A stretch of DNA of 64,000 bases from Pseudophaeomoniella oleicola (GCA_003868215.1 QWDQ01000056.1:62001-126000); one strand, 5' to 3'; positions 32,014 through 43,426 are shown, numbered from the stretch's first letter. Notes: generated by a model not told the origin, from the letters alone. Program-made: numbers and translations.

Positions 32014-32829
32014 TCATAAGACCATAATAACAGCTATCACTCCTGTCAACACGAAAGCAAGTGCCGTTTCCCTGTATCCTTTTATGTTCGTGGCACCTCC
32101 CGTCTGCAGTGAAGGTGAAGGTGTGCTGGATGCAGCGGCAGACTGTCCAGCCACTGCGGTGGCGGTCGTCAAGGTTGTCAAAGCAGCCTCGACTACGGCA
32201 ACACTTGTGAGTGTGCTGGGCTGGCCATCTGGCAATGTAGTCGTCGTCAGAAGAGTCTGCGTCGAGGCGCCGTAGCTAACCAACGCCGTCGATGAGGACA
32301 ACGTCTCCAAAGCCCCACTGCTACCTGCTGAGCCTGTCCTACTCACAACCACTGCACCATCAGACTGAGTACTGACCGCTGAAGCGTCAGTCGGTCTACT
32401 GGGGGCGACGACAGAGGTGCGGATGTCTGAATTGGTACTGAAGAGTGAATCGGTCGTGGTTGGAGTGGTCTGAACTGGTTCGACTGTCGTAGTGTGACGA
32501 GTTGAGGAGGTTGTAACAACTGGTGCGACCGTGGTGGAATTCGAGACGGCCTTCTTTGCTAGCTTCACGAGCTTGGTAGCTAGATCAGCATTCTCAGAGT
32601 GTACCGCTTCGATCGCCGTTCGGTCTTTTGGAAAGACTCCATCTTGGAATTTGTTGGACCAAACATGCAGGACGGAGTGGATGGCCGAGTCGTCTACATT
32701 GTCAAGTAACCGGTGAAACTTCTCGTTGTCGAGCTCGGTCAGCTGCTCAGTCACTGGTGTAGCGATAACGACGATGGTGAGGAGCGAAAGGAAAATGGAG
32801 AGGAGATGGATAGGTCGTAGAGGAGACAT
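32014..32829 (-). CDS. Secreted Ser/Thr-rich, probably GPI-anchored protein, 271 aa
   Basis: One exon. The N-terminus MSPLRPIHLLSIFLSLLTIVVIA is a signal peptide. A folded-looking segment follows (about residues 28-95) with EKFHRLLDNVDDSAIHSVLH and DGVFPKDRTAIEAVHSENADLA, which I think is conserved among ascomycete proteins of unknown role. From about residue 96 to 245 the chain is almost only Ser, Thr, Ala and Val, fit for heavy O-mannosylation. The last 17 residues (TALAFVLTGVIAVIMVL) are hydrophobic after a small-residue region, the shape of a GPI signal. The protein probably sits at the plasma membrane or in the cell wall. I cannot name a function. Confidence 0.8.
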   Translation of the reverse strand: MSPLRPIHLLSIFLSLLTIVVIATPVTEQLTELDNEKFHRLLDNVDDSAIHSVLHVWSNKFQDGVFPKDRTAIEAVHSENADLATKLVKLAKKAVSNSTTVAPVVTTSSTRHTTTVEPVQTTPTTTDSLFSTNSDIRTSVVAPSRPTDASAVSTQSDGAVVVSRTGSAGSSGALETLSSSTALVSYGASTQTLLTTTTLPDGQPSTLTSVAVVEAALTTLTTATAVAGQSAAASSTPSPSLQTGGATNIKGYRETALAFVLTGVIAVIMVL

Positions 32830-33552
32830 GGTGTGTTTGTAAGGTGCAAGGGAAAGCTACTATGTCTCTGATTGTGCTGAAGGTACTACCGGAGGTCAGT
32901 TGGAGGCTCTGGTATGCATGATGGCAGTGTGTAAGTCCATGAAGCAGCGAAAGGATAACCAGATGCCCAAGACTATAACGAGAGCCGATGACTATAGTAC
33001 ATGTCCCCAAGCCACGATCGAAAATTGCGATGTTTCACTGAAACACGGAGGAATTCTCTGAGGCAGAAATACCTGGTGGAACAATGTTGGGGAGGGGTCA
33101 AGATGCATACATCCGCTGCAAGAAGCAAGATCCCGATCCTAGACTAGGTTGGTATGCAAGTATGCAAGTACATGGGATGTATAAACATCGAAGACTGCAT
33201 GAGCTGCAGTGAGGTTACACTGCCCACATGAGGATAGTTGCACATGCCAGGGCTGGGCGATGAATGAGAATGAACAAGATGTTGAAAAGAAGATGCGATG
33301 CGGGGGAATTGTCGTAGGTAATGGCTGGGCACAAAATATATTCAAGTGACCGAATAGGAACTCACCTTGAATCCTTTTCCTCGCTCTCTGTAATTCACTT
33401 TTTCTCTGCCGTCCTCAACAATTCCATCCAATGCCACCGAGACTGAAGAAGAAAAAGAAGGAAATGACACAGTCAGTTGAGAAGTTGCAGGAAATACCTG
33501 CCGTTACAGCAGTTATATCTTTTCGCAGCTAGCCCGCAGTAGACCATTGGCT

Positions 33553-33567
33553 TACTACTACGTAGTA
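33553..33567. repeat. TACTACGTAGTA palindrome flanked by ATTGG/CCAAT
   Basis: The core TACTACGTAGTA (33556-33567) lies between ATTGG (33546-33550) and CCAAT (33571-33575), which are inverted to each other, so the symmetric region is longer than the core. Confidence 0.75.
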
Positions 33568-36500
33568 TGACCAATAGCTCAAGTGGAGGTGAAGAAGTGA
33601 AGCTTCGGTGGAACTATGCCCAACACGAGCTGCGCGATTGCCGGCCGTTTATCTGGATTTATCTGGATTCATCTGCACTGGCTCGACTGGCTGCTGGGTC
33701 GTATTACGAGGCAATGGGTTGAGCAAGAATCCTTGTCCGACTCCTTGCTATATTTGGCTGGGATCTTTCCAAGCGAACTGCAGTAACTAATAGAAGAAGG
33801 CTGACTGGCGAGCTGCTACCAATTCAGCAAGCCATGAGATCATTGTCTTCTCTGTTGTTCTCATCTAATTACCCAGCATCTTAGATATGTTTTTGTGTTG
33901 TTCTGTCAGACGCACTACAGATGATTGTCCACAACAAAGCCTTTGTGTGTGGCAGTTCATTGTGAATGTAACTATGTGTTTGTGGTGGGCTGAGGCTGGA
34001 GTCCATACATTGTCAGCATCTTCAAATAGCATCTCATCACGTACTGTCCTGTCGTCCATTCTACATAGTACGCTCACCTACCGTAGTAGATTCCTGTTTG
34101 ACAGGCGATCCGGATAAGTGAATCAGCAACTACTTCAGTAGCAGCAGCGGGTCTCACCGAAGTCTCCATGTTATCTCGTCGCCAGCACAATTCTGGGAAA
34201 CGATAGGCTGCTGTCGGCTCGCTGATTCATCGAAACCGACATACAACAGTACCTAGTCATCTTTCACGATGGCTGATGGGCAGCAAGGCCAATACAAAGT
34301 GAGGTTCAGGTAACCCAACTAAGGCCTCGTTTTGGCTCAACCTATGGTGATGTTTCACAGCCGCGCAACCATTGTGTCAATGCTTCGTATTTAGTATCCA
34401 ATCTAGGCTGACTGTGAGGATCTTTTTCTCTTGTCCGCTTCAGTAGTGTGGCACATCCCATGATAGCGGGTTTCCGTTGCTAGTTTGACACGATGTCCGG
34501 GCTGCAGTATATTGTACGTACATATCTACCGACCGGTCAATGGGCGTCATTCCATCTGTGAACCTCGTTTGATTCATGTGGTGTTAGAGATAAATCCCGA
34601 CTTGTTGAGAACTCTTTTAGCTGCCTCGGGCGAAAAGAGCAATTTTCCCTGCATACAACTAGGCCATCCGTCGAGGAGAAACAATGTGGCAAATATTGCA
34701 AAAAGATCGACAATAGCCCAACGCGTTCGCAACGGTGTAGACATCGGCTGGCGCCCTTTTTCTTTCTATTTTTGAAGCATCACGGTGTCCAACCAAGCCA
34801 GACATCCGTCGTATCCATTGAGCCATGCTGCGAACACAGTATTCCGAATCGGTGTCCACGATCTGGGTGATAACTTATTGATAGGCGTACCCTGCAAACT
34901 GGTTTCTCTCCATCTCACTGATCGCCATGCCGCGTTTCAGACATGCCGTTCGGTCGATCACGGATTCCCCCAAACTTCCTAATTCGATTTCTCACTGGTA
35001 AATCCGGAGAGGCTCACAACACCTTCAACTCCCTCTTATCCTTTCATTGCTCAGGCATCCCTATCCCTTTCAGGTTTCTCTGTCAACATCAGATGTTACA
35101 GAGCTCTTTGTGAAACAAACCTGACTACCCGACAAGGATTTGTGGGATGAACTTCCGTAAAATCCGGTCAAATTGGACAGTAGAGTTCTCAACGATGCCT
35201 GTGTTGGACCGTGTATAATGCTGTCGCTCGGGCATTCAGTGAAGACATTTCCGCTGCATTCTGATGGCTGCCATCCTCGATCCGACCGAATGCATCACTG
35301 CGATCTCTGTCCTCTCTGTTAGAATCGCCCGGTTTTATGTTAGACCCGTCATAAGTATCTCTGCCTCTCATCATCACCGGCGTCAGGGCTTGGCAGACCA
35401 ACTCGCTGGCGAAAAGCTCTCTACCCTTGCAAGACCTGACTCCCGTACCCAATGAAAAACACCTATACTGACCTCATCCATCTGGGTCACATATGAAGCC
35501 CAAGCACGTGAAGCCTGTAGTGTGTGCTCTCCCCAAGGGTGACAATGATCGGGATCGTGAATTTCGCACACAGGGTACATGGCGCTATCTTATTGCCTCA
35601 TCTCATTCTATGTTTCTACCAACGATGCATTCACATCATTTGTCACCTATCTCTCTCAGAAGCTCTCGTGCATTTTCTTGCTACACAGGACCCCTTTCAG
35701 ATGCCTGCCAAACTAGGCAGGTACGGTCCAGTCTCCTTTCTTTATCGCATGATTTTAACATACATGACGCATCTCATACTTCCATTGTCTTCCGCATTTG
35801 CAATACATGTCTACTTTCGTTCAGTTCTTGTAATGATTGAGTCATCATATCATCGTCGTCGTTGTCCTGCATCGAGCATGATGCTCACGACATCAGGCCA
35901 TAAAGGGGTCGTACACACTGGCTCTGCTAGGCATACAATAGTGCCTCTTATGAGGTGCCAGTATACCTAAAGGAACTGCCCATGATAATGCCTCTAACGG
36001 GAACCTCTTTAGGGCTTGTTCAGAAGGACTCGGGCCTTGAACCACCCACAATGCTGGGTATCGTTCCCGACCATTGACTTCTTCATATCCAAGCACCGTC
36101 ACCAACAGGATATGCTGCCGCAGGTTGGTGTATCCTCATCATCTTACACAGCATGACAGCCTCCCCCTCTCTTCCCTCAGCGTGCAAGCGCGCCATCCCG
36201 GTTAACGGAGTCTACATTTACCGAACGGTCATCCACCTACGTTCGGTCTCCACACGATTCGGCATCAACACGCGCCTAGGTTCAACGGCTATCTTGTGTA
36301 TCCTCGTCACCAGCACCTGAGATCACTGATGTCTATCTACTTCATTCGTCGTATGTCGATTGCAAATGTGCTCACCCTCCCCACCAGCATCCACACCCCG
36401 CCGGCAGATTGTGCCACCATCGATCGGATTGGATCCGGGGTGAGATTGAGTTTTGATAGTCGATCTTTTTCTGGCCGCGCTTTCTCTGTCGCCTGTCCAA

Positions 36501-36854
36501 CACGTCTCTCTCTCGCGGCATTGAGTTTCGATGACAGCCCATTGTCTGTTGGGCACGCTCTCACGGTGGGTTGTTCAACGCGTCTGTCGCGGAAATGGAT
36601 CCCGATAGCTACGTTGTTCTGACTTTGGCCTTCTACATCGCCCTCTGCACTGCTTTTCCGGGAGCATTGAGTTTCAATTGCTACCTTCTTCTCCTCTGGA
36701 TCCTCTCCGTCGCCTGTCCAACACGACAACACGACAACACAACAGACTCTCAATGCTACCCCAGCCTTTGCCACTGTTTGACATGTTTGCATCCTTTCTT
36801 TCTCACGAAGCGAGAAGCGAGAAACTCTCAATCGCTGTGTTTCTCTCCCTTAAA

Positions 36855-37080
36855 TACATCGACTCTCCCTCTCTTTCCTCTCTTCTTTCCTTCTTCTCTT
36901 TCCTCCAGACCCTTTCCTTCTGTCATACCCATTCCCTTTGTTTCCCCTCTCGTTTTCCTTCTGTCTTTTCCTTTTCCTTCTGTCTCTTCCTTTTCCTTCT
37001 GTCTTTCCTGTTTGTCTTTCTTTGCTTCTCTGTGCCGTAGTGTAGCCCTCACTTGCACACGGTACGTCTCCCTTTCCTTC
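36855..37080 (+). repeat. Long pyrimidine-rich tract
   Basis: The plus strand is nearly all C and T with repeated CCTTTTCCTTCTGTCT-like units. Such tracts arise by slippage and may form triplex DNA. ORFs through it are only Ser/Phe/Leu runs and I do not read them as protein. Confidence 0.75.
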
Positions 37081-37310
37081 TGTCTTTCTTTGCTCCTCCT
37101 TCCTGTAGTGTAGCATGCTGTAGTGTCATAGACTGTAGCGTGCTATACCGTAGCGTAGTAAGACGCACGCGCGGTATAGCACTTGTTTCCTTCCTGCTTT
37201 CTTCTCCTTGCTATAGTGTAGTGTATATTGTCGCGTAGTAAGATGTACGCGCGGTATAATCCATGTATTCCTTTTGTATCTTTTGCTCCTCTCTGTGCAT
37301 CGTAGCGCGT
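37016..37310 (+). repeat. Degenerate tandem repeats with GTAGTGTAG and GTAGTAAGA..ACGCGCGGTATA cores
   Basis: A unit of roughly 80-115 bp starting TTTGCTCCTC.. recurs three or four times. Two copies share CGTAGTAAGA, then ACGCGCGGTATA (37152-37178 and 37233-37259). In the first, GCTATACC (37142-37149) pairs with GGTATAGC (37173-37180), so it could fold as a hairpin. Confidence 0.6.
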
Positions 37311-38817
37311 GCGTCACCGCCAACATTGCACAGCAGTTCCTGCCAAACACACGCCTTATCATCGGTGTTTTGGTGGGAAAGGCCAGCATAGATTGATTGA
37401 CAGCATGGTGATGGATTGACTTGTTCTGCACCTTTTTATTTTTATTTTTTCCCCAGCGAGTACATAGTATACAGTAGATTCATAGCGTAATGATATAAGG
37501 GATAAATTGTCCATGTCATCGTTCTTGTTGCTTCATCTTTGTTATGATCTCAATGTAGTTCAAGTGCGTAAAGAAGGACGCGTTCAGGTATTATTAGTAC
37601 CTAAGATATAGTATTGTAGCCCTTTAAACAGAACGGTCGTGACGGTCATCGTGAGAGCTTTGTTTGGTAAACAACCTGTGGATAGGTATTGAATAAGGAG
37701 GTTATATCATCGTCGTCACCATCACCATCACCACCACCATCTCAAGGACATTGCCATCTCGTATGACACTATCACCAACTAGTCAATCAATCATCCACTT
37801 CGTCCACCCAATCACTCTCTTTGTGTGCAAGTGCAAAGGCTTTACGGTGTCTGTGGACGCGTCGTATCATATCATACCCATTAAGGTACCCAAGAAAGGT
37901 AGGTAGGTATGTAGGTAGCGAGCGACACAGAGCTCGTCAGCAACGCGTTTTGGAGTAAGAGAGGTGAAGATGGTGTGAGCGAGAGAGCGAGAGGAAGACG
38001 GAGACGAGAATGGATATGAGGATCTGGTGATGGTCGCAACGGATAGCGCGTGTAGCGCAACGCGACAGACAGGAGAGAGAGAGGGGGTGGTATGCGGTAA
38101 GTAAGTGAGCGGATGAGTGAGGCGGTGGTTGTTGGTGATGTCTCAAGACGGGGAACCAGTAAGATTGTTTGCGATGAATAGCGATGGTTAATGTTGAATT
38201 GGGAGGGTCGGGTTGGAGAGTTGTAGATCCGCAGCGGTCATGGATAGATGGATGAGGGCTTGGAATTCGCGTTGCGATACCTTTTATCTGACGATGAGGC
38301 TTGATACGTAGATATCTGGCGATGGTCTAATGGTGGTAGGGGTTATTGGATCACTGGGACAACCGTTTTCCCTGCCACTTTGTCTCGAAGAGGCATCATG
38401 TTCGTAGATATTCACCTGTTCTGATTCTGCCTGGTAACAGTCTAGTACAACGTAAAGCTGCTATCCACACAGAACTAGTCTCCCTCGCGTCCCCAATTGT
38501 CACATACCTCATAGGTATAACCGCCAGCCGAGAACAAAGACATCTGGATGTTCCCTCAATCACTAAGCCCGAAGGCTCGAGTACAATGCCTCTGCGATCT
38601 GACCATCTCCAAATGTGTCGCAGCGATCCCCGTGGTGTTACTACTTGCTATTGCCAGTAGACATCGGGTTTGAAGATGCATCTATTGACTTCAGATCAGA
38701 CGGCGATGTCGCATTAACCCAGATGAAGTGCACAAGCGCAGGGCAATGACATCGAAGGGAGTATGGGTTGCGCGTGGTTATTTGTGACTGAATTGTCTTC
38801 TACTGAAATGCGATCTC

Positions 38818-39813
38818 TCAACCGTCGCTGGCGATTTTGATCAGCTCTGATAGCAGATCATCGTTGGCCTTCCTTGCCGTCTTTGCCATTTCTTCGTCAT
38901 TGACGGCCTCAAGATATCTGCCGACAAGTTTTATCTTTCCTTCCGCTGCTATAACAAAGCTGGCGCAGGCGATTCTGGCTATACGGATCAAGTCCTCACT
39001 AGCTGGTGCAGTCATCTCCTCTCCTATCTCGTCCGCTGTCTGCCATGGAAGCTTTAAGCCCATAGTTCTGTCTATGTGCTCAGCAATCTTTGGCAAGAAC
39101 TGAGATTTGCTTCCATTTTCCGCTTCCGGCTGGACAAGCTTCCAGACCGTGTCAAAAGGAATGTCGATGTCTAATGAGCGAAGGTGGGGTGCGATGGGCG
39201 CGGAAAATGCTAGAGTTATCCTAACATCGCGGAGGACTTGGTGCGGAAGATCCTCCAATGCTGCATCTCTTGCATAGGAAGGTAATTGTTGAGCCGAAGG
39301 AAGCGACGAGAGAGTGCCGACATAGGACTCAAGGATGTGACATAGAGCGGATGTGGAGAGTTTCAATGGTTGGACTGTCGCGGACAGACTCAATTCGCAA
39401 AATTTGAGGAACCGTCTTGAGAGAGTAGTTGGCATGCGAAGCAGGAGGATCGGGAGTTTTGGCGCATTTGCTGGAGACCTTCTTGAGTTGAGAAGCAAGA
39501 CGGCTCTATACGTAGACCGATCGTATCTGACCGAGATTAGAAGTCCCTTGGGTTTCTGCCGGGGTCCTGACACTGGGTGTATTATTTGCCATGTTGATGC
39601 TTGATATCCTCCTGCGTGATCAGAATCTTCCTCATCATATTCATCTCCTCCTCGAGCCGTTCTCTGTAGCAAGTCATTGAGCTCTCGCGCAGGTTGGGCA
39701 AATGCCGTCGGATCGCGCAGTGTCTGGCCGGATAGCTCGAGATGCGTTACTCGATAGACGGCCCATGATGCATCTAGTAGGCAATCATCGCTGATATATG
39801 CCGAATCAACCAT
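38818..39813 (-). CDS. CENP-L/Fta1-like inner kinetochore protein (probable), 331 aa
   Basis: If correct, this is a constitutive centromere-associated network subunit (Sim4 complex in fission yeast), which pairs with CENP-N to link CENP-A chromatin to the outer kinetochore. The assignment rests on remembered block patterns: an N-terminal LLDASWAVYRVTHLEL region, LPILLLRMPTTLSRRFLKFCELSLSATVQPLKLS in the middle, and DVRITLAFSAPIAPHLRSLDIDIPFD in the last third. I recall fungal Fta1 proteins having a matching PLLL.RMP..L...FL..L, then PLRLS pattern and an LTLSF..P.APSLR.LDI strand pair. The C-terminal 100 residues are helical and unassigned. The frame is open to 39852, but only from GTG; the first ATG is at 39813. 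A small upstream exon is possible. It is divergent from a GNAT gene 230 bp away. Confidence 0.6.
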   Translation of the reverse strand: MVDSAYISDDCLLDASWAVYRVTHLELSGQTLRDPTAFAQPARELNDLLQRTARGGDEYDEEDSDHAGGYQASTWQIIHPVSGPRQKPKGLLISVRYDRSTYRAVLLLNSRRSPANAPKLPILLLRMPTTLSRRFLKFCELSLSATVQPLKLSTSALCHILESYVGTLSSLPSAQQLPSYARDAALEDLPHQVLRDVRITLAFSAPIAPHLRSLDIDIPFDTVWKLVQPEAENGSKSQFLPKIAEHIDRTMGLKLPWQTADEIGEEMTAPASEDLIRIARIACASFVIAAEGKIKLVGRYLEAVNDEEMAKTARKANDDLLSELIKIASDG

Positions 39814-40043
39814 GCTGGCCTCTGTCAAATCGCGCCTGAAGCCTGAGAACACCCTGATGGAAGGATGGAATATGAGACGCGGTGGGACGCGATGTCAACA
39901 ATGACGCAAATCTCAATGCGAAACGGAGATAGCCGACTCGTCCTTATTTCATTCTTTTCAATCAGAAATATCAGACTCAATTTGTTGGAGGGAATTGAAG
40001 GTTCTGGGGGTCATCGAGATACGGTTACAACTACTGCCTGATC

Positions 40044-40604
40044 ATGGCGCCTCAGGTGAATATCAGGGATGCCACAGTTGAAGATATCCCTGCGGTACAG
40101 GAGATTGCGGCATATTACGTTGCGAACACGGTCCTAACATTCAGGCACAAAGTAGTTCCCCTGGAAGGAATGATAAGCACATTCCACGATATTACAGACA
40201 GGCAACGTTTGCCATATCTAGTTGGGGTTGTAGACCAGGTCATCGCTGGATATGCCTATGCAAGCGGATTCCGCACCAACATGATGGGATACGCACCGAC
40301 TGTGGAGATCAGCTTGTTCTGTCATCCCGACTATCGTTCTCGAGGTGTTGGTGGCAAGCTCCTCGATGCTTTGATTGGGAGTCTGCAGGGAAAGAAACAA
40401 AGGAGTTGCGAGGCATATCATCCAACAGAAGCGGTCGAGCTGGAGATAACGCAAGCTCTAGCAGTTATGGCATTGGATGAACAAGAACAGGGTCTGAAGC
40501 TGCGAGATTGGTACATAAAGAAGGGTTTCCTTGAAGTAGGACATCTAAGGCAGGTCGGATACAAACATGGACGATTGTACGTTGGCTTGATGCATAACCG
40601 ATGA
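40044..40604 (+). CDS. GNAT acetyltransferase, phosphinothricin-acetyltransferase-like, 186 aa
   Basis: Single-exon enzyme expected to acetylate a small amine with acetyl-CoA. It opens NIRDATVEDIPAVQEIAAYYV, then FRHKVVPLEGM and GVVDQVIAGYAYASGFR, the order seen in the PAT/bar-like GNAT group. The acetyl-CoA pyrophosphate loop is HPDYRSRGVGGKLLDALI (the Q/RxxGxG/A motif). The last part, LRDWYIKKGFLEVGHLRQVGYKHGRLY, is the usual family end, with GFLEVG..RQVGYK as the typical strand. A stretch of about 30 residues before it (SLQGKKQ...EQEQG) replaces the more common short loop and may have lost some conserved residues. The true substrate is unknown; resistance to phosphinothricin is only a family association. 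The ATG at 40044 is the first in frame. Confidence 0.88.
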   Translation: MAPQVNIRDATVEDIPAVQEIAAYYVANTVLTFRHKVVPLEGMISTFHDITDRQRLPYLVGVVDQVIAGYAYASGFRTNMMGYAPTVEISLFCHPDYRSRGVGGKLLDALIGSLQGKKQRSCEAYHPTEAVELEITQALAVMALDEQEQGLKLRDWYIKKGFLEVGHLRQVGYKHGRLYVGLMHNR

Positions 40605-41461
40605 GCGTTGCTAACAGAGAATCCGTTAGTATTGACACTTTCTATTTGCAGCGATCGTTGTGAGAAGAGCAAACGTCGAAATGTACATCTGGCTATCCTC
40701 TCCTATATGATGTTCCAACATTTCCTCTGTCAAGATATGCCGACTTCCAGATCGATTCGCCTTGCCGTGCAAGCTACAGCCCATTGATAGATGAGGACCT
40801 AACAAATATCTTTGCCTGAGTGCCTGAGTACCTGCAGCATTTCAATGCTTAGGACCATGGCCGTACCATCTCCTCATCTTTACCCAATTGATATCTCGAA
40901 TACCGAGAAGGATCCCTAGGTAGCTTCGTACCTGAATCGCCTCGACTACACATCGGGCTGGTAACACCAAGTCCAGAGTTGATGCAACGTTCCCTCAGGA
41001 TCCACACGAAAGCTTGAGTGGGACGCTATTTGCTCGACTTGTGACAATCTTGCTATTACCATAGTAGCATGCACTATGGAGGAAGGCCCTTATCATGTAC
41101 AGTAGGTGTCTTACTATGTTCACGCAGAGGTTGTGCTCTCGATAGATTGCACGGCTTTCCAATTCCTCCGAGTCCGAGTGCAGGGAATCCGCCAGCGGCC
41201 CAAAGACGGACGAATGCCCGGGTGAACGATCCAATGCAGTCGACATGTCACTTGCACCGCTCAAACCGTCGTCTGCTTCTATAAACGTCGTTGCGATTTA
41301 ATATTCGTTTCATATGAACCATGCGGACAACGGGCGAACAATCGTCCCGGTAAACAAACAGGTCTGTCACGAGAAAGGTAGGCGGTAGACTGGCAGACTG
41401 TTATAAAGGTAGCTTGGTCTGCAGTGATGAAACATTTTCATCTGCAGTCGAAGTCGACAAC
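40605..41461. other. Intergenic: promoter of the Ayr1-like SDR gene
   Basis: It contains a TATA-like box close to the SDR start and an out-of-frame upstream ATG. No other gene is seen. Confidence 0.6.
41402..41407 (+). promoter_or_regulatory. TATA-like box of the Ayr1-like SDR gene
   Basis: TATAAA lies 55 bp upstream of the chosen ATG. Position fits a fungal core promoter with a short leader, but this is inference from spacing alone. Confidence 0.3.
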
Positions 41462-42358
41462 ATGGCTAAACCAACAGTCCTCATCACCGGCTGCTCAGAC
41501 GGCTCGCTCGGCTCCGCCCTAGCTCTTGCGTTCCATGCAACCGGTCATCGAGTGTTTGCGACAGCACGGAATCCTGAGAAGCTGGCCAATTCGAAGGCCG
41601 CTGGGATTGAGACTCTGAGCTTGGATGTGCTCTCTGACAGCTCGATCGAGAAATGTGTTGGGGAAGTTCGACAGTTGACCGGAGGAAGCCTAGACATTTT
41701 GGTCAACAACGCCGGCGCAGGTTATTTCACTCCTTTGTCAGATGCATTGATACCAGAGGCCAAAATGCTATTTGACCTCAACGTTTGGGCCCCTCTGGCC
41801 ATGATCCAAGCATTCCTACCGTTGGTGTTGAAGTCCACACGCGGGGGCATGATTGTCAACCACACTTCAGTTGCTTCAGTTCTTTGCGCGCCATTCTCAG
41901 GACTGTATGGAGCTTCCAAAGCGGCTTTGGCGATGCTCACATTCTCGCTCCGTGCTGAATTATCTCCATACGGGGTCAAGGTAGTCGAGCTCAAATCCGG
42001 CGGTACCAAGTCTAACATCATGGTCAATCAAGTCGGCCCAAGGAGCGCCGTTTCAGAGAAATCGCTATTTTACCCGGCCCGTGAATGGTTGGAAAATCTT
42101 AAGAACGGGGCCATGATGAAGAACTTGACTCCAGCTGACGTCTGGGCAAAGAAGGTGGTGGCGGCTGTGTCCCAGCGTAAGCCGTCCGAGACCGTTTGGG
42201 CCGGCAGCTTTGTATGGACTATCTGGCTGGGGTCTTGGATGCCGAGCTATGTTGTCCAGATGCTCGCACGCAACTTCACTCGTCTGGATATTATAGAGAA
42301 GAGCATACAACAGTATGGCAAAGCAGAGACAATAGCAGATGCTTATGGAGAGCAGTGA
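41462..42358 (+). CDS. Ayr1-like short-chain dehydrogenase/reductase, 298 aa
   Basis: Classical SDR of the group containing NADPH-dependent 1-acyldihydroxyacetone-phosphate reductase (yeast Ayr1). The cofactor loop is TGCSDGSLGSALA (residues about 8-20), the structural NNAGAGYF motif follows, and the catalytic set is Ser (NHTSVAS) with Tyr-x-x-x-Lys in YGASKAA. The C-terminal part has a hydrophobic stretch (VWTIWLGSWMPSYVVQML) that could bind a membrane, in keeping with an enzyme of lipid droplets or ER. The ATG at 41462 is the first in frame; the frame is open a little upstream only from TTG. Another ATG at 41427 is out of frame and overlaps the start. The next gene downstream, 1 kb away in the same direction, is a monooxygenase, so the two may belong to one accessory pathway. 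Confidence 0.9.
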   Translation: MAKPTVLITGCSDGSLGSALALAFHATGHRVFATARNPEKLANSKAAGIETLSLDVLSDSSIEKCVGEVRQLTGGSLDILVNNAGAGYFTPLSDALIPEAKMLFDLNVWAPLAMIQAFLPLVLKSTRGGMIVNHTSVASVLCAPFSGLYGASKAALAMLTFSLRAELSPYGVKVVELKSGGTKSNIMVNQVGPRSAVSEKSLFYPAREWLENLKNGAMMKNLTPADVWAKKVVAAVSQRKPSETVWAGSFVWTIWLGSWMPSYVVQMLARNFTRLDIIEKSIQQYGKAETIADAYGEQ

Positions 42359-43426
42359 AGACTGGGACTGTAGTATCCGCAGATCAACATTGTTCGGACC
42401 TTGATAGTCCTGGATCTATTCTGGAAAGCCTAGAATAGTTGTCTGAAGTAGAGCTTGGTAGGGACGGGAGAATAGGGAGGATAGGTGTATCTTAGCATCT
42501 ACATGATTTTCTCATAGATGCCCATAAGATGACAAGGAATTGAACGGATTTCTTGCTCGATCGAGTCATAGATCTTAGTGCATTTGATACTCTGATCGCT
42601 GTGACGTTTCTCATGAATCGTCAATGGAATCTACTAATAGATGCATATCACACGTCGTTATTATCATTGAATCTCCTATCGAATTGACGCCGAGAACGAC
42701 TGCTTATCTCAGCCTCGTCCTATTACTGCAGACGCCTGAGTCAGGTAAGTTCACGACCGGTATTATGACTACAGTATTTATCTTGATTATGGTAATAATA
42801 TCAGGCTGCTGCCTGGTATACCGTCCCGTTCCTCTTAACCCCCCTCCCTTCCTACTATTACCTACAATGTATCTTTTGCTCTCTCACCATCAACAGACAG
42901 AAACAAGTTCATATACACAAGGTACTTTGGATCCTAGAGCTCTGTCACTTTCAGCATGTACCGACTCATGTGTATACATGAGACCATCCGGGATTCATTA
43001 TCGCTCCATCAGAGCAAAGGCGACGTACTTACCATATATGAAACGTCAGCAATCGACTTCGATCTTCACAATCTGATGACCCCAGCTCACCGGTCAGTAT
43101 TCGGAGCTAGTCTACGAGGCCTCAGATCTGTATAGATTTGAGAGGACCAAGCCTTACTCCTTTCTACATGCTATTTGTGAGCTACTCGCACATTCTGGAC
43201 CTTTATCTCCGACGCTCTGGTGCATTGCACTCGAGAATCAGGCGGATATACAACTTCCTTTATACCTTCTTGAATACGATTTTCTTTGAAAGGGTCCCGG
43301 TATAGCCGTGCCGCTGGAGCTTTGCTTGTCCATCAGCATCTCATCACTGAGACCGTACCAATCACCAGTCAACAGAATCAAACTCGACCATTCGTTCCTA
43401 TCTAACGAAGCCTACAACATCAAGAC
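42359..43426. other. Intergenic, 1.07 kb, upstream of the monooxygenase
   Basis: No gene recognised. It should hold the monooxygenase promoter. Confidence 0.6.

Larger units (their letters stand above)
32830..38817. other. Gene-poor block of about 6 kb
   Basis: No ORF shows likeness to a family on either strand. Contents I can describe: one extended CTACGTAG palindrome (33553-33567), imperfect repeats at about 36440-36730, a long pyrimidine tract (36855-37080), degenerate repeats at 37016-37310, and a CATCAC-rich run near 37720-37745. The left end is the promoter of the GPI protein. An RNA gene or a very divergent gene cannot be excluded. Confidence 0.5.

Noticed and set aside
36571-37113. 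180-codon plus-strand ORF
   Set aside because: Most of it translates the pyrimidine tract into Phe/Ser/Leu runs; no sign of selection for protein.
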